A stretch of DNA of 64,000 nucleotides from Flavobacteriales bacterium (GCA_020635515.1 JACJZS010000004.1:74348-138347); one strand, 5' to 3'. Counted from the first letter of the stretch, positions 46,201-54,667 are shown. Notes: generated from the sequence alone by a model not told the origin. Translations and numbers: made by a program.

Positions 46201-46974
46201 TGCAGCTCCTACAGCAGCAAACAATGAACCTTTTTGCATAAGGGAATCCATACTTTTTAACATCACATGATTACGTTTGTATAAAATCCCGCTTAATTCC
46301 TCTGGACTACTATACAAAGTATGTAACGAATCAATCATATCAAGGTTTTTTTCGCGATAATAATCTTTTAATGCTTCTCCATACGGCTTTCCGTTTAATA
46401 GTTTCGTTAGTAATTTATGATTTTCTATATTTGGTTTTATCGCATCTGCATCAATATCCTCTGCCATTTTTATCGACTGAAAAACGTCTTCTAAACCTAC
46501 CACTTTTTTATTGTATTTTCTTCCAATTTGGTAGATAAACATATCTAGATAGGTTTCTTCTTGAAAGTCTGAATTGTATTCGTTTGTTCTATATAATAAG
46601 CTATTAATTGAATACCTATTATATGAAAATAATTCTAATAAATCATTTCTTTTAATGGGAGTAGTTACAAATTTTTTATAAAATTTCGTATAATCATTTT
46701 GGTAAGCATACGGAGAAAAATACAAGTCGCTTACTTGATTCCAAGTTGCAGGATCACTTTCATTTGCTACAAAATCAGCTTCCAGTAAATGTTTAAAAAA
46801 TGCATCTGATAAATGATACGAAACCTTTTCGCTTACATGCATGGTTCCATATAGATAAGACTTTTTAGTTAAATTTTCCCCTGATATTTCCCATAACAAA
46901 CTTGGATATTTTCTCTCTTGATTAAAAGCAAAGCTAAAAAACAAAAGAGCGAATATCAAATAAAATTTCTTCAT
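43204..46974 (-). CDS. Very long TraB/GumN-family protein
   Basis: 1256 residues with a signal peptide (MKKFYLIFALLFFSFAFN). Residues about 25-290 are a TraB/GumN domain: SLLWEISGENLTKKSYLYGT, then HVSEKVSYHLSDAFF, and FAAVGAAHLPGKKGLIESLR with the family's conserved GAAHLPG. TraB-type domains resemble Tiki proteases and are suspected metalloproteases. The remaining 960 residues have no family I recognise; the part around 830-1150 is helical with HEAT-like spacing (KSVKDFIEQFS, YKIIDELLNE). The protein is probably periplasmic. Function is unknown. Confidence 0.85.
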   Translation of the reverse strand: MKKFYLIFALLFFSFAFNQERKYPSLLWEISGENLTKKSYLYGTMHVSEKVSYHLSDAFFKHLLEADFVANESDPATWNQVSDLYFSPYAYQNDYTKFYKKFVTTPIKRNDLLELFSYNRYSINSLLYRTNEYNSDFQEETYLDMFIYQIGRKYNKKVVGLEDVFQSIKMAEDIDADAIKPNIENHKLLTKLLNGKPYGEALKDYYREKNLDMIDSLHTLYSSPEELSGILYKRNHVMLKSMDSLMQKGSLFAAVGAAHLPGKKGLIESLREKGYKVKPVFSNYTEVSKNLKKQIDQLFISPKQTDFVSADKIIKAKVLEQIQYQFGGGVLSPDLANGSFMQIQRIPIHDFLTEKDKYFNHLSLDSLFYENIKGEIKSKLFSENGIIKKYDIKNKTKSGDLQRHQFYITPLEIIGVNLSGKSDYINKYESLIFDDFQLNIPQNGFKRITSKFGDFSLEMPNYTIIYGEESQKSKEDLQLYGYDSKTQTYYFLLENTSNNYYDLEEKAYELKRIHEEFLIEYDALSTLKPIKLDDNQYISNASIKNQNSYLKTIINGNKYYLLGIVNSSIDQANTFFDSFKFKSLKLDDDFKRYEVKDVLSFELPFEENKKIFLFGNTNKNQRYYRNNSKINHFRVKDREYIVNSLYFPSVKMNIKPFHKYQYETNADSIVTRIKNKLLNIKNDDFTFDAVVAVDEVADKTEFDENSEESILNAKDMSYYEYYGATNIGEIKSDWNRKLGFDRIKNQKFKIEQEKKYYDSDKKCEVFEGLLTKEESSQAIKFKYLISEQSIVELKTLVDKNNSKSEFLDRISQSIDYLPQNSIPSIYKGKWDIFLEDANSEHDSIRYSAMNSIEYLKLKNEDLKSVKDFIEQFSFKKEEYKYKNELISKVSDLSSNEALDYIKTLYRDTFDAQVQLTILNGLASQKDEKSYKIIDELLNEIIPIPDHTGGLDRLFKEFNENTKQSVSLVSTLLSSFFIPEYNEYVLSYLDALNTNKLLQKKHLKSTQKLIFSKANLELRRVQSFLFSKMNDENSEHIDTYDTIQDLLKYMRILYPYYSKSEVNNFYDKTLKLKVKEITLQYALLEKFHTKTINNELKVSLLNNPKTLLSTYLLLNDSKNNFNEFSEKDLRESAIIIIDDVDLEKQKMEYLFSKEKEFNGESVIFYFYKLSPQDKDETLNQIYGSKNILLSVGFVLDSNKKPIINTFYSGFQKEIEYDEKIDELSETVIDEALNKYRSKACSEKITSNQQAGLEYFPY

Positions 46975-47006
46975 GATTAATTTTTAGTTGATGATTCAAA
47001 ATAGAT

Positions 47007-47049
47007 ATAAAATAATCATCAAAGATATTACTTTTTTAGCAGTGAAACC
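47007..47049 (-). promoter_or_regulatory. Promoter of the TraB/GumN gene, copy of a 43-bp element
   Basis: A near-identical twin of the purL promoter block at 43092-43134, including the -7 element TATCTTTG on the minus strand, 33 bp before the ATG. The flanking sequences outside the 43 bp do not match. Confidence 0.7.
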
Positions 47050-47070
47050 GCATTGTGTTCAGTAGATTCA

Positions 47071-47105
47071 AAAAAAAACCTACTCACATAACGCAAGTAG
47101 GCTTT
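47071..47105 (-). terminator. purB terminator
   Basis: A CCTACT / AGTAGG stem with an 11-nt loop, followed on the minus strand by nine T residues. It lies about 35 bp after the purB stop, ahead of the TraB-gene promoter. Confidence 0.65.
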
Positions 47106-47139
47106 ATCTTTTATTAGATATATAATTTTCTTTTAAACT

Positions 47140-48567
47140 CTACACTTTCAAATCTACTTCTAAGCCAATTAAATCTTGATATTTATCGAGAATTGGTTGT
47201 GCTTCATTTTTGATGAATTCTTCGGTTTGTTCAGGAGCAAAACCAATAAAGTTTTTGGAATCCAATACTTGCAATAGTTTTTCTTTATCAATCGGGAAGT
47301 TATCGTCTGCAACAATTCGTTCAATTAAATCATTTGGTTTTCCTTCCATTTTTACTTGTTTAGATGCTTCCATAGAATGCTCACGAATTAACTCGTGAAT
47401 TTCTTGTCTATCTCCTCCGTTTTTCACCGCTTCCATAATAATGTATTCGGTTGCCATAAAGGGAAGTTCTTCTTGAATATGCTTTTCTATTCGTTTAGGA
47501 TACACTACAATTCCATTTAGAATATTCGTCCAAATCATTAAAATAGAATCTATCGCTAAAAATGCTTGTGGAATTGCAAGTCTTTTATTTGCAGAATCGT
47601 CAAGTGTTCTTTCAAACCACTGTGTAGAAGCAGTCATTGCAGTAGACTGTGTAAGAGAAATTACAAATTTTGCTAACGAACCGATACGTTCACTTCTCAT
47701 TGGATTTCGCTTATATGCCATTGCCGAGCTTCCAATTTGATTCTTTTCAAACGGCTCTTCTAATTCTTTCAAATTAGCCAAAAGTCGCAAATCTGTAGTG
47801 AATTTATGTGCCGACTGAGCAATATTAGAAAGTAACGCCAACGTTTCAGCATCTATTTTTCTATCGTAGGTTTGTCCTGAAACACCAAACACATTAGTAA
47901 ACCCGAATTTAGCAGAAAGCTTTTTATCTAATTCTTTTATTTTGGAATAATCTCCATCGAAAAGTTCTTTAAAACTTGCAGCTGTTCCAGTAGTTCCTTT
48001 TACACCACGAAAACGCAAGGTATCAATTCTGAATTCTAATTCTTCAAAATCGAGCAAAACACTTTGCAACCAAAGTGTAGCACGTTTTCCTACGGTGGTA
48101 AGTTGTGCTGGTTGATAATGCGTAAAACCAAGCGTTGGTAAATCTTTGTACTTAATCGCAAAATCCGAAAGACCTTTAATCACATTGATTAATTTCTTTT
48201 TAACAATCAATAATCCTTCACGAATTTGAATTAAATCGGTATTATCTCCTACAAAAGCAGAAGTTGCTCCAAGGTGAATAATCGGACGAGCTTTAGGAGC
48301 TACATCTCCGAGTGTGTGTACGTGAGCCATTACATCGTGTCGGAACTTTTTTTCGTATGCTCTCGCTACATCATAATCAATATTGTCTATGTTTGCTTCA
48401 ATTTCATCTAACTGCTCTTGAGTAATATCAAGTCCGAGTTCTTTTTGGATTGATGCCAAAGCGAACCATAGTTTTCTCCATGTAGAAAATTTCATATCAG
48501 GAGAAAAATTATATAACATTTCTTCGGAAGCATAACGCTCTTCTAGCGGATTTTGGTAGGTGTTCAT
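47140..48567 (-). CDS. purB: Adenylosuccinate lyase (long, eukaryote-like form)
   Basis: PurB splits SAICAR and adenylosuccinate, acting twice in purine synthesis. The 475-residue protein has the fumarase-superfamily signature SSAMAYKRNPMRSE at about residues 281-294 and IHLGATSAFVGDNTDL. Both the wording of these motifs (SSAMAYKRNP rather than SSTMPHKVNP) and the length place it with the animal-type ADSL branch rather than the 430-residue B. subtilis type. It lies 18 bp downstream of purA on the same strand and is probably co-transcribed with it. Confidence 0.95.
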   Translation of the reverse strand: MNTYQNPLEERYASEEMLYNFSPDMKFSTWRKLWFALASIQKELGLDITQEQLDEIEANIDNIDYDVARAYEKKFRHDVMAHVHTLGDVAPKARPIIHLGATSAFVGDNTDLIQIREGLLIVKKKLINVIKGLSDFAIKYKDLPTLGFTHYQPAQLTTVGKRATLWLQSVLLDFEELEFRIDTLRFRGVKGTTGTAASFKELFDGDYSKIKELDKKLSAKFGFTNVFGVSGQTYDRKIDAETLALLSNIAQSAHKFTTDLRLLANLKELEEPFEKNQIGSSAMAYKRNPMRSERIGSLAKFVISLTQSTAMTASTQWFERTLDDSANKRLAIPQAFLAIDSILMIWTNILNGIVVYPKRIEKHIQEELPFMATEYIIMEAVKNGGDRQEIHELIREHSMEASKQVKMEGKPNDLIERIVADDNFPIDKEKLLQVLDSKNFIGFAPEQTEEFIKNEAQPILDKYQDLIGLEVDLKV

Positions 48568-48585
48568 AATTTTAGTTAAAAGGAA

Positions 48586-49872
48586 TTAAAAAAGTTCTTT
48601 TTTCAAAATATTTTGAGTTCTTTCAGGACCAACAGAAACTAAATACACTTCTATACCTAAGTATTTTTCTATAAAGTGAATGTAGCTTTGAGCGTTTTGT
48701 GGCAACTCATCAAAACTGCTAATTTTTGTAATGTCTTCGTCCCAACCTGGAAGCTCTTCGTATATTGGTTTGTAAAGTGCTAATTTTGTGGTAGACGAAG
48801 TAAAATAATCAATCACTTTACCATCTTCGGTTTCGTATGCTGTACATACTTTTATATTTTTAAATTTACTTAAAACATCTAGCTTGGTAATTACAAGGTG
48901 TGTAATTCCATTAATCATACACGCGTGTTTAAGAGCTACCAAATCCAACCAACCGCAACGTCTAGGACGTCCTGTAGTTGCTCCAAATTCATGACCAACT
49001 TTTCTTATTTGCTCTCCTACTTCATCAAATAATTCGGTAGGATATGGTCCGTTTCCTACACGAGTAGAGTATGCTTTAGAAACACCTATCAAAGTTTCCA
49101 GTTTATTAGGAGGAACTCCTGCACCAACAGTAACTCCACCTGTAGTCGGCGAAGAAGAAGTAACGTAAGGATACGTTCCAAAATCAATATCTAGCATAAG
49201 TGCCTGAGCACCTTCAAAAAGTACATTTTTCCCTTCGTCTATTGCTTGATTGATTTCTAACTCTGTATCTACAATTCTGTGAGCAAGTTTTTTTCCGTAT
49301 TCTAAATATTGTTCTAAAATATCTTTGTAATCAACCGTAGGTTTATCAAATAATTTTTCAAAAAGAGCATTTTTTACTTTTAAATTTTCTTTAATTTTTT
49401 CTTCTAAAATATCAGGATTAAGTAAGTCAATAGCACGAATTCCTACACGTGAAATTTTGTCTTCATAGCAAGGACCTATTCCTCTTTTGGTAGTTCCTAT
49501 TTGTCCTTTTCCTGCAAATTCCTCTCGGTAGGTATCGAGCATTATATGATAAGGCATAATGATGTGAGCTCGGCGTGAAATAAACACATGGTCGGTTGAT
49601 AAACCTTGACTTTCCAAGGTGTCAATTTCTTCCATAAATGCTTTTGGATCTACCACTACACCATTAGCTATAATGCACTTTCCTTTGTCTTGTAATACAC
49701 CACTTGGCAGTAAATGCAGTACAAATTTGTTTTCTCCTACATATACGGTATGTCCTGCATTGTTCCCTCCTTGATACCTTACAATGTAATCTGATTTTGC
49801 TGATAAAATATCCGTAATTTTTCCTTTTCCTTCGTCTCCCCACTGAAGACCAACTACTACAAATGTTGGCAT
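48586..49872 (-). CDS. purA: Adenylosuccinate synthetase
   Basis: Makes adenylosuccinate from IMP, aspartate and GTP, the first committed step to AMP; purB next to it performs the second. It has 428 residues, with the GTP/IMP-binding loop GDEGKGK at residues 12-18 and the conserved GTTKRGIGPCYEDK, and FEGAQALMLDIDFGTYP. It is full length with ordinary sequence. A -7 element TATCTTTG lies 29 bp upstream of the ATG. Confidence 0.98.
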   Translation of the reverse strand: MPTFVVVGLQWGDEGKGKITDILSAKSDYIVRYQGGNNAGHTVYVGENKFVLHLLPSGVLQDKGKCIIANGVVVDPKAFMEEIDTLESQGLSTDHVFISRRAHIIMPYHIMLDTYREEFAGKGQIGTTKRGIGPCYEDKISRVGIRAIDLLNPDILEEKIKENLKVKNALFEKLFDKPTVDYKDILEQYLEYGKKLAHRIVDTELEINQAIDEGKNVLFEGAQALMLDIDFGTYPYVTSSSPTTGGVTVGAGVPPNKLETLIGVSKAYSTRVGNGPYPTELFDEVGEQIRKVGHEFGATTGRPRRCGWLDLVALKHACMINGITHLVITKLDVLSKFKNIKVCTAYETEDGKVIDYFTSSTTKLALYKPIYEELPGWDEDITKISSFDELPQNAQSYIHFIEKYLGIEVYLVSVGPERTQNILKKELF

Positions 49873-49900
49873 AGTATTTTAAATTAAGATTTTTGAGAAA

Positions 49901-49908
49901 CAAAGATA
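49901..49908 (-). promoter_or_regulatory. purA-purB -7 element
   Basis: Minus-strand TATCTTTG, the same octamer as in the purL promoter, 29 bp before the purA start. No other similarity to the purL block is visible. Confidence 0.5.
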
Positions 49909-50200
49909 TTAAATTAAAACCAAAAGGCTAACAATAATTTAACACTAAATATCAACAGGATATCCTCTATACCATTTATGTCTAATAAAAAAACATAAAC
50001 ACTCTTACCTATTTGTATTTAGCATAAATTTATTTTCTCTGTTCAGACTTCTGTTAAAGAAAAGAAATTGAGATACTAAATATTATAAAGGACGTAATTT
50101 TTGATGCAATTCTCATAACTAACCCTTAAGAGAATTGCATTCTATGATAAAAAGCAAAATAGTAAGCTTTTGATTTTTTAGTTATAAAGAAGTTTTTGAT
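49909..50200. other. Intergenic region with one hairpin
   Basis: This AT-rich gap between mpl (stop at 50201) and purA holds no gene that I can support. Its only clear structure is an 11-bp stem ATGCAATTCTC (50104-50114) pairing with 50130-50140 across a 15-nt loop. On the minus strand this could be the mpl terminator, but its T tract is poor. Confidence 0.5.
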
Positions 50201-51550
50201 TTAATTTAAAAAAATATCTTCAAGAATTATTCCTCCGTAGTTCCCAGAACTCATCATTAAAAAAACGGAGTTGTTTTTATTCTTATTTTTTAGGTAATTC
50301 TCTAAATCTTCTTTGTTAGTGAATACACGTATATTTTGATTGTTGAATGAATCTTTAATTTGTTGTTCAGAAATAGGATTCATTTGCTTTATTTTTAATG
50401 CTTCCTCTGAATAGTAAACAATTGCCTCATCAGCTAAATCCAAAGCTCCGCTGTATTCTTTTAAAAATTCAGGAGTTAAGCTAGAATAGGTGTGAAGTTC
50501 AAAGCACGAAACTACAGTTTTATTTTTAAATTGATTTTTGACAGCGTTTACAGTAGCTTTCACTTTTGATGGAGCATGAGCAAAATCTTTGAAAACGGTA
50601 AAAGATTCGTTGGTAATTACTTTCTCTAATCGTTTAGAAGCACCTTTAAAGCTAGAAATTGCTTCGTAAAAGTCTTCGTTTTGGACTCCCATTTGATTGC
50701 AAATGAGTCGAGCTCCTTCCAAATTAAGTAAGTTATGTTCGCCAAAAATCTGTAAAGGGACTTCTCCAAATTCTGTTTCTAAATAAGTAATTCCGTCGTT
50801 TATGATATGTTTAGGTATAGTGTAGGCAAATTTTTTAAAATAATTTTCAGCATTTTCTACACAGTTAACCACTTCTTTATCATCAGAATTATAGATTAAA
50901 GCTCCTCCATCAGTAATATCTTTTAGAAGTAAGTCAAACTGTTTTGTGTAATCAGAAAAAGTTGGAAAAACATTAATGTGATCCCAAGCAATTCCGCTGA
51001 TTAATGCAATGTTGGGTTTGTAGTGTAAAAATTTAGGACGTAAATCAATAGGAGAGGAAAGATATTCATCACCTTCCAGAACTATAAAATCATTTTCCTT
51101 GGTAAGCTTTACCATGGTTTCAAATCCATCAATCAAAGCACCTACCATATAATCTGTAGGTTTGTTGTGGTAATTCAATGTGTGCAAAATCATTGCGGTT
51201 ATAGAGGTTTTTCCGTGAGAACCAGCAATAATTACTCGTGTTTTATCTTTTGATTGTTCGTAAATAAATTCAGGATACGAATAAATTTTCACACCTAATT
51301 TTTGAGCTTCTATAAGTTCAGGGTTGTCTTTTTTTGCATGCATTCCTAGAATTACAGCATCTAAATCTGAGGTTATATTTTCTTTGTACCAACCAAGTTT
51401 TTTAGGTAAAATACCTTTGGCTTCAAGTCTGCTTTTAGAAGGTTCAAAGATTGCATCATCTGAACCTGTAATCGTATATCCTTTTTCGTGTAATGCAAGA
51501 GCTAAATTATGCATTGCACTTCCTCCTATGGCGATAAAATGAATGTTCAT
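50201..51550 (-). CDS. mpl: Murein peptide ligase (Mur ligase family)
   Basis: A 449-residue Mur ligase that opens MNIHFIAIGGSAMHNLALAL and has the ATP-binding loop GSHGKTS at residues 110-116. The GGSAMHNLA start and the segment FKDFAHAPSKVKATV fit Mpl (UDP-MurNAc : L-alanyl-gamma-D-glutamyl-diaminopimelate ligase). Mpl reattaches recycled tripeptide to UDP-MurNAc, saving peptidoglycan precursors. MurC is the main alternative, but Mpl is favoured by the motif wording. It is cytoplasmic, ahead of a hairpin at 50.1 kb. Confidence 0.88.
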   Translation of the reverse strand: MNIHFIAIGGSAMHNLALALHEKGYTITGSDDAIFEPSKSRLEAKGILPKKLGWYKENITSDLDAVILGMHAKKDNPELIEAQKLGVKIYSYPEFIYEQSKDKTRVIIAGSHGKTSITAMILHTLNYHNKPTDYMVGALIDGFETMVKLTKENDFIVLEGDEYLSSPIDLRPKFLHYKPNIALISGIAWDHINVFPTFSDYTKQFDLLLKDITDGGALIYNSDDKEVVNCVENAENYFKKFAYTIPKHIINDGITYLETEFGEVPLQIFGEHNLLNLEGARLICNQMGVQNEDFYEAISSFKGASKRLEKVITNESFTVFKDFAHAPSKVKATVNAVKNQFKNKTVVSCFELHTYSSLTPEFLKEYSGALDLADEAIVYYSEEALKIKQMNPISEQQIKDSFNNQNIRVFTNKEDLENYLKNKNKNNSVFLMMSSGNYGGIILEDIFLN

Positions 51551-51586
51551 TGAAATTTGCTATAAAATGAATTCAAAAGTAGGAAT

Positions 51587-52312
51587 TTATTTTTTTCTTT
51601 TGAATAAATATTTGAATTTTAGTTCTATAATTCCAAAAATAGCTTCGCGAATAATGCCGATGCTTAATTTAGATTTTCCTTTGGTTCTGTCTGTAAAAAC
51701 AATAGGTATTTCTTTGACTCTAAAATTCTCTTTCCATGTTTTAAATTTCATTTCTATTTGAAAACCGTATCCAGAAAATTTAATCTTATCGAGGTTTAAA
51801 GTTGTGAGGACTTTTTGTTTATAACCAACAAATCCAGCTGTGGTATCATAAACAGGAATACCTGTAATTACTCGTGCATAGATAGAAGCTCCGTACGATA
51901 GTAAAACTCGTGACATTGGCCAATTTACGACATTAACTCCATGAGAATAACGAGAACCTATTACCATATCAGCATCATTAATAAGTGTTTTATGAAGTCT
52001 GATTAAATCATGTGGATTGTGGGAGAAATCAGCATCCATTTGGAAAATATAATCATAATTTCTTTGCAAGCACCATTTAAATCCGTGAATGTATGCTTTT
52101 CCTAATCCTTGTTTTTCTTTTCGTATTTCTAGGAATAAATTTTCAGGAAATTCAGCTTGTAATTGTTTCACTTTTTGATTTGTTCCGTCTGGGGAAGAGT
52201 CATCAACTACCAAAATATGAAAATCTTCCTCCAAAGCAATAACTACTCGAATAATATCTTCGATATTTTCAATCTCGTTGTACGTAGGAATGATTACAAT
52301 TTTGGAACTCAT
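51587..52312 (-). CDS. Polyprenol-phosphate mannosyltransferase-like GT2 glycosyltransferase
   Basis: 241 residues from the ATG at 52312 (the frame extends four codons further only via a TTG lying inside the promoter). It is a GT2 glycosyltransferase of the dolichol/polyprenol-phosphate mannose synthase type: KIVIIPTYNEIENIEDII, LVVDDSSPDGT, QMDADFSHNPHDL and GSRYSHG. It has no C-terminal membrane helices, as in single-domain enzymes. It would transfer a sugar from a nucleotide sugar to a lipid carrier at the cytoplasmic face for later surface glycosylation. Confidence 0.92.
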   Translation of the reverse strand: MSSKIVIIPTYNEIENIEDIIRVVIALEEDFHILVVDDSSPDGTNQKVKQLQAEFPENLFLEIRKEKQGLGKAYIHGFKWCLQRNYDYIFQMDADFSHNPHDLIRLHKTLINDADMVIGSRYSHGVNVVNWPMSRVLLSYGASIYARVITGIPVYDTTAGFVGYKQKVLTTLNLDKIKFSGYGFQIEMKFKTWKENFRVKEIPIVFTDRTKGKSKLSIGIIREAIFGIIELKFKYLFKRKK

Positions 52313-52321
52313 AAAGTGGTA

Positions 52322-52329
52322 CAAATATA
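52322..52329 (-). promoter_or_regulatory. -7 element of the glycosyltransferase gene
   Basis: Minus-strand TATATTTG ends only 9 bp before the ATG, so the transcript would have almost no leader. This also rules out the upstream TTG as a start. Confidence 0.6.
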
Positions 52330-52351
52330 AGATAAGAATTCATAATTATAC

Positions 52352-52359
52352 TACCTTTG
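52352..52359 (+). promoter_or_regulatory. -7 element of the DUF4271 gene
   Basis: TACCTTTG fits TAnnTTTG, 24 bp before the ATG. It is divergent to the glycosyltransferase promoter 22 bp away. Confidence 0.5.
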
Positions 52360-52383
52360 CATCACTAAAGAATTAAATAAAAA

Positions 52384-53058
52384 ATGGAAAGTATACTTAG
52401 AGTAAATACCAGTATAGAGTTTTATTCGTATGCATTTTTGGTGTTGTTGTTTGTTTTGGCAATACTTAAAGCTATTTTTTACCGTTCATTTCGTTTAATC
52501 GCAACTAACGATATTGAAAACCAAGTATCAGGAAATACCTCAGCAGTTGGAGTTTTGCTTAGTATAGTTCTTGTAATGGTTTTCCCATTAGTAGTTATTC
52601 CATATTCTTTATTAGAAAAAAAGTTTTTGTTTTTAGACGTAGAAAAACATTATGGATTGTTGATGTTACTTTTTTTACTTTTTATGCTAGGTAAACATCT
52701 TCTTTCAAGGTTTTATTTTTACATTTTTCAAAGGTATGATAGCATAGGAATTTTAGTGAAATATAAATATTTTTTTATTTTTTTGCGGTTGATTCTTTTT
52801 TTAGGTTTAGTTTGTTTTAATTTCTTTTTTCCTTTTCAATTCAGTGATTTTACCAAGTTTACGATATTAGTATCATTTTTCCTTTTTTCGTATATAATCG
52901 AATGGATTTTCTTATTTGTGAACAAAATAGGAGCAAAATTTCATTGGTTTCATAATATTTTGTACCTTTGCACTCTCGAAATTTTACCTTTAATAATTCT
53001 TGTAAAGGTGCTATTTGGGGAGGAAATAGTTCACATCGTGAAACAAATGCAATTTTGA
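52384..53058 (+). CDS. DUF4271 integral membrane protein
   Basis: 224 residues with about seven hydrophobic helices (for example YAFLVLLFVLAILKAIFY and AVGVLLSIVLVMVFPLVVIP), matching DUF4271, a Bacteroidota-specific family commonly found directly before hemD. The function is not known. It ends 2 bp before hemD and is co-transcribed with it. Confidence 0.88.
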   Translation: MESILRVNTSIEFYSYAFLVLLFVLAILKAIFYRSFRLIATNDIENQVSGNTSAVGVLLSIVLVMVFPLVVIPYSLLEKKFLFLDVEKHYGLLMLLFLLFMLGKHLLSRFYFYIFQRYDSIGILVKYKYFFIFLRLILFLGLVCFNFFFPFQFSDFTKFTILVSFFLFSYIIEWIFLFVNKIGAKFHWFHNILYLCTLEILPLIILVKVLFGEEIVHIVKQMQF

Positions 53059-53060
53059 GC

Positions 53061-53804
53061 ATGAAAAAAATAAAATCAATATTAATATCGCAGCCAGAAC
53101 CTCAAAAAGGAGAACCTAATCCGTTTGTAGAATTAGGAAAAAAGTATAAAGTAAAAGTTGATTTTCGTCCTTTTATAGAGGTGGTAGGAGTTTCAGGAAG
53201 AGAAGTAAGAAAACAGAAAATAGACTTATCTGCATTCTCAGCAGTTATATTAACGAGTAGAAATGCCGTAGATCATTATTTTCGTCTAGCTAAAGAAATG
53301 CGTTTTACTGTTCCTGATGATATGAAATATTTCTGTCAATCCGAAGCGATTGCTCATTATTTACAACGTTATATTGTATATAGAAAAAGGAAAATTTATT
53401 TTGGAGCAAAAACCATAACAGATTTATATCCGTTTTTAAAAAAACATCCAGCGGAACAGTATTTACTTCCATCATCTAACCTTTTGAATGATATTACAAT
53501 ACAAGCATTAGATGAAGCATCTATAGATTGGAAAAGATCTATAATGTATGAAACGGTTTCTATGGATTTATCGGATTTAAAAGACATAAAGTACGATTTA
53601 TTGGTGTTTTTTAGTCCGCAAGGGATTACATCTCTTTTTGAGAATTTCCCTGACTTTGAGCAAAATGACACATTAATAGCAACTTTTGGCAATACAACTA
53701 AAGAGATTGCAGAAGAAAAAGGTTTAAAAATCAATATTTTACCTAGTAAAGAAGTTCCATCTCTTTCTACGGCAATAGAAAATTATATAGAGTCATCTAA
53801 GTAA
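53061..53804 (+). CDS. hemD: Uroporphyrinogen-III synthase
   Basis: 247 residues from the ATG at 53061, chosen because the longer frame would lie inside the DUF4271 gene. HemD closes hydroxymethylbilane to uroporphyrinogen III in heme synthesis. It shows the two-lobe pattern: ISQPEPQKGEPNPFVELG at the start, LTSRNAVDHYFRLA, then a C-terminal LLVFFSPQGITSLFENF and TFGNTTKEIAEEKGL. Sequence conservation in HemD is always low, but context with DUF4271 supports the call. Confidence 0.9.
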   Translation: MKKIKSILISQPEPQKGEPNPFVELGKKYKVKVDFRPFIEVVGVSGREVRKQKIDLSAFSAVILTSRNAVDHYFRLAKEMRFTVPDDMKYFCQSEAIAHYLQRYIVYRKRKIYFGAKTITDLYPFLKKHPAEQYLLPSSNLLNDITIQALDEASIDWKRSIMYETVSMDLSDLKDIKYDLLVFFSPQGITSLFENFPDFEQNDTLIATFGNTTKEIAEEKGLKINILPSKEVPSLSTAIENYIESSK

Positions 53805-53823
53805 ACTTTCGGTTTTAATTAGG

Positions 53824-53853
53824 TTGAGAGTTTAAATGTTTTTGTTAAATTTG
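53824..53853 (+). promoter_or_regulatory. thyA promoter
   Basis: TTG (53824-53826), 19-bp spacer, TAAATTTG (53846-53853), 16 bp before the thyA ATG. Confidence 0.65.
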
Positions 53854-53869
53854 TTGAAAATTTGCCAAA

Positions 53870-54664
53870 ATGAAACAGTATTTAGACTTGATAAACCACG
53901 TATTGAAACATGGAGTTGAAAAATCAGACAGGACGGGAACAGGAACAGTAAGTACTTTTGGCTACCAAATGCGTTTTGATTTACAAGAAGGTTTTCCTTT
54001 AGTAACAACAAAAAAAGTACATTTAAAGTCTATAATTCATGAACTATTGTGGTTTTTGAAAGGAGATACAAATATTTCGTATTTGAAAGAAAATAAAGTA
54101 CGCATTTGGGACGAATGGGCAGATGAAAAAGGGGATTTAGGTCCTGTGTATGGAAAACAGTGGCGTTCTTGGAAAGGATATGACAATCAAGTAATAGATC
54201 AAATTAGTGAAGTGATTAATCAAATTAAGACCAATCCAGATTCTCGTCGATTAATTGTTTCTGCATGGAATGTTGCAGATATACCAGGCATGGCATTAGC
54301 TCCGTGTCACACTTTCTTCCAGTTTTATGTGTCGCAAGGGAAATTATCTTTGCAGTTATACCAAAGAAGTGCAGATGTATTTTTAGGAGTTCCTTTTAAC
54401 ATCGCATCGTACGCACTTTTATTGCAAATGGTAGCACAAGTTACAGATTTAGAAGTAGGGGAATTTGTACATACTTTTGGTGATGCTCATATTTACACAA
54501 ATCATATGGAGCAGGTAAAATTACAACTCAGTAGAACTCCCAAGAAGTTACCACAAATGACATTGAACACGGAAGTTAAAAATATTTTTGATTTTAAATA
54601 TGAAGATTTTGAGCTTCAAAATTATGAATCGTATCCACCAATAAAAGGAAAAGTTTCTGTTTAG
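53870..54664 (+). CDS. thyA: Thymidylate synthase
   Basis: Methylates dUMP to dTMP with methylene-tetrahydrofolate. The 264 residues match the E. coli length, with the catalytic cysteine at C146 (LAPCHTFFQFYV), the dUMP-binding YQRSADVFLGVPFNIASY and RRLIVSAWN. It is complete and ordinary. In many relatives a dihydrofolate reductase gene follows; here the next DNA holds only a relic on the other strand. Confidence 0.98.
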   Translation: MKQYLDLINHVLKHGVEKSDRTGTGTVSTFGYQMRFDLQEGFPLVTTKKVHLKSIIHELLWFLKGDTNISYLKENKVRIWDEWADEKGDLGPVYGKQWRSWKGYDNQVIDQISEVINQIKTNPDSRRLIVSAWNVADIPGMALAPCHTFFQFYVSQGKLSLQLYQRSADVFLGVPFNIASYALLLQMVAQVTDLEVGEFVHTFGDAHIYTNHMEQVKLQLSRTPKKLPQMTLNTEVKNIFDFKYEDFELQNYESYPPIKGKVSV

Positions 54665-54667
54665 AAA

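Noticed and set aside
52968..53060. 31-residue extension of HemD
   Set aside because: It lies entirely inside the DUF4271 gene in another frame; the ATG at 53061 follows that gene's stop by 2 bp.
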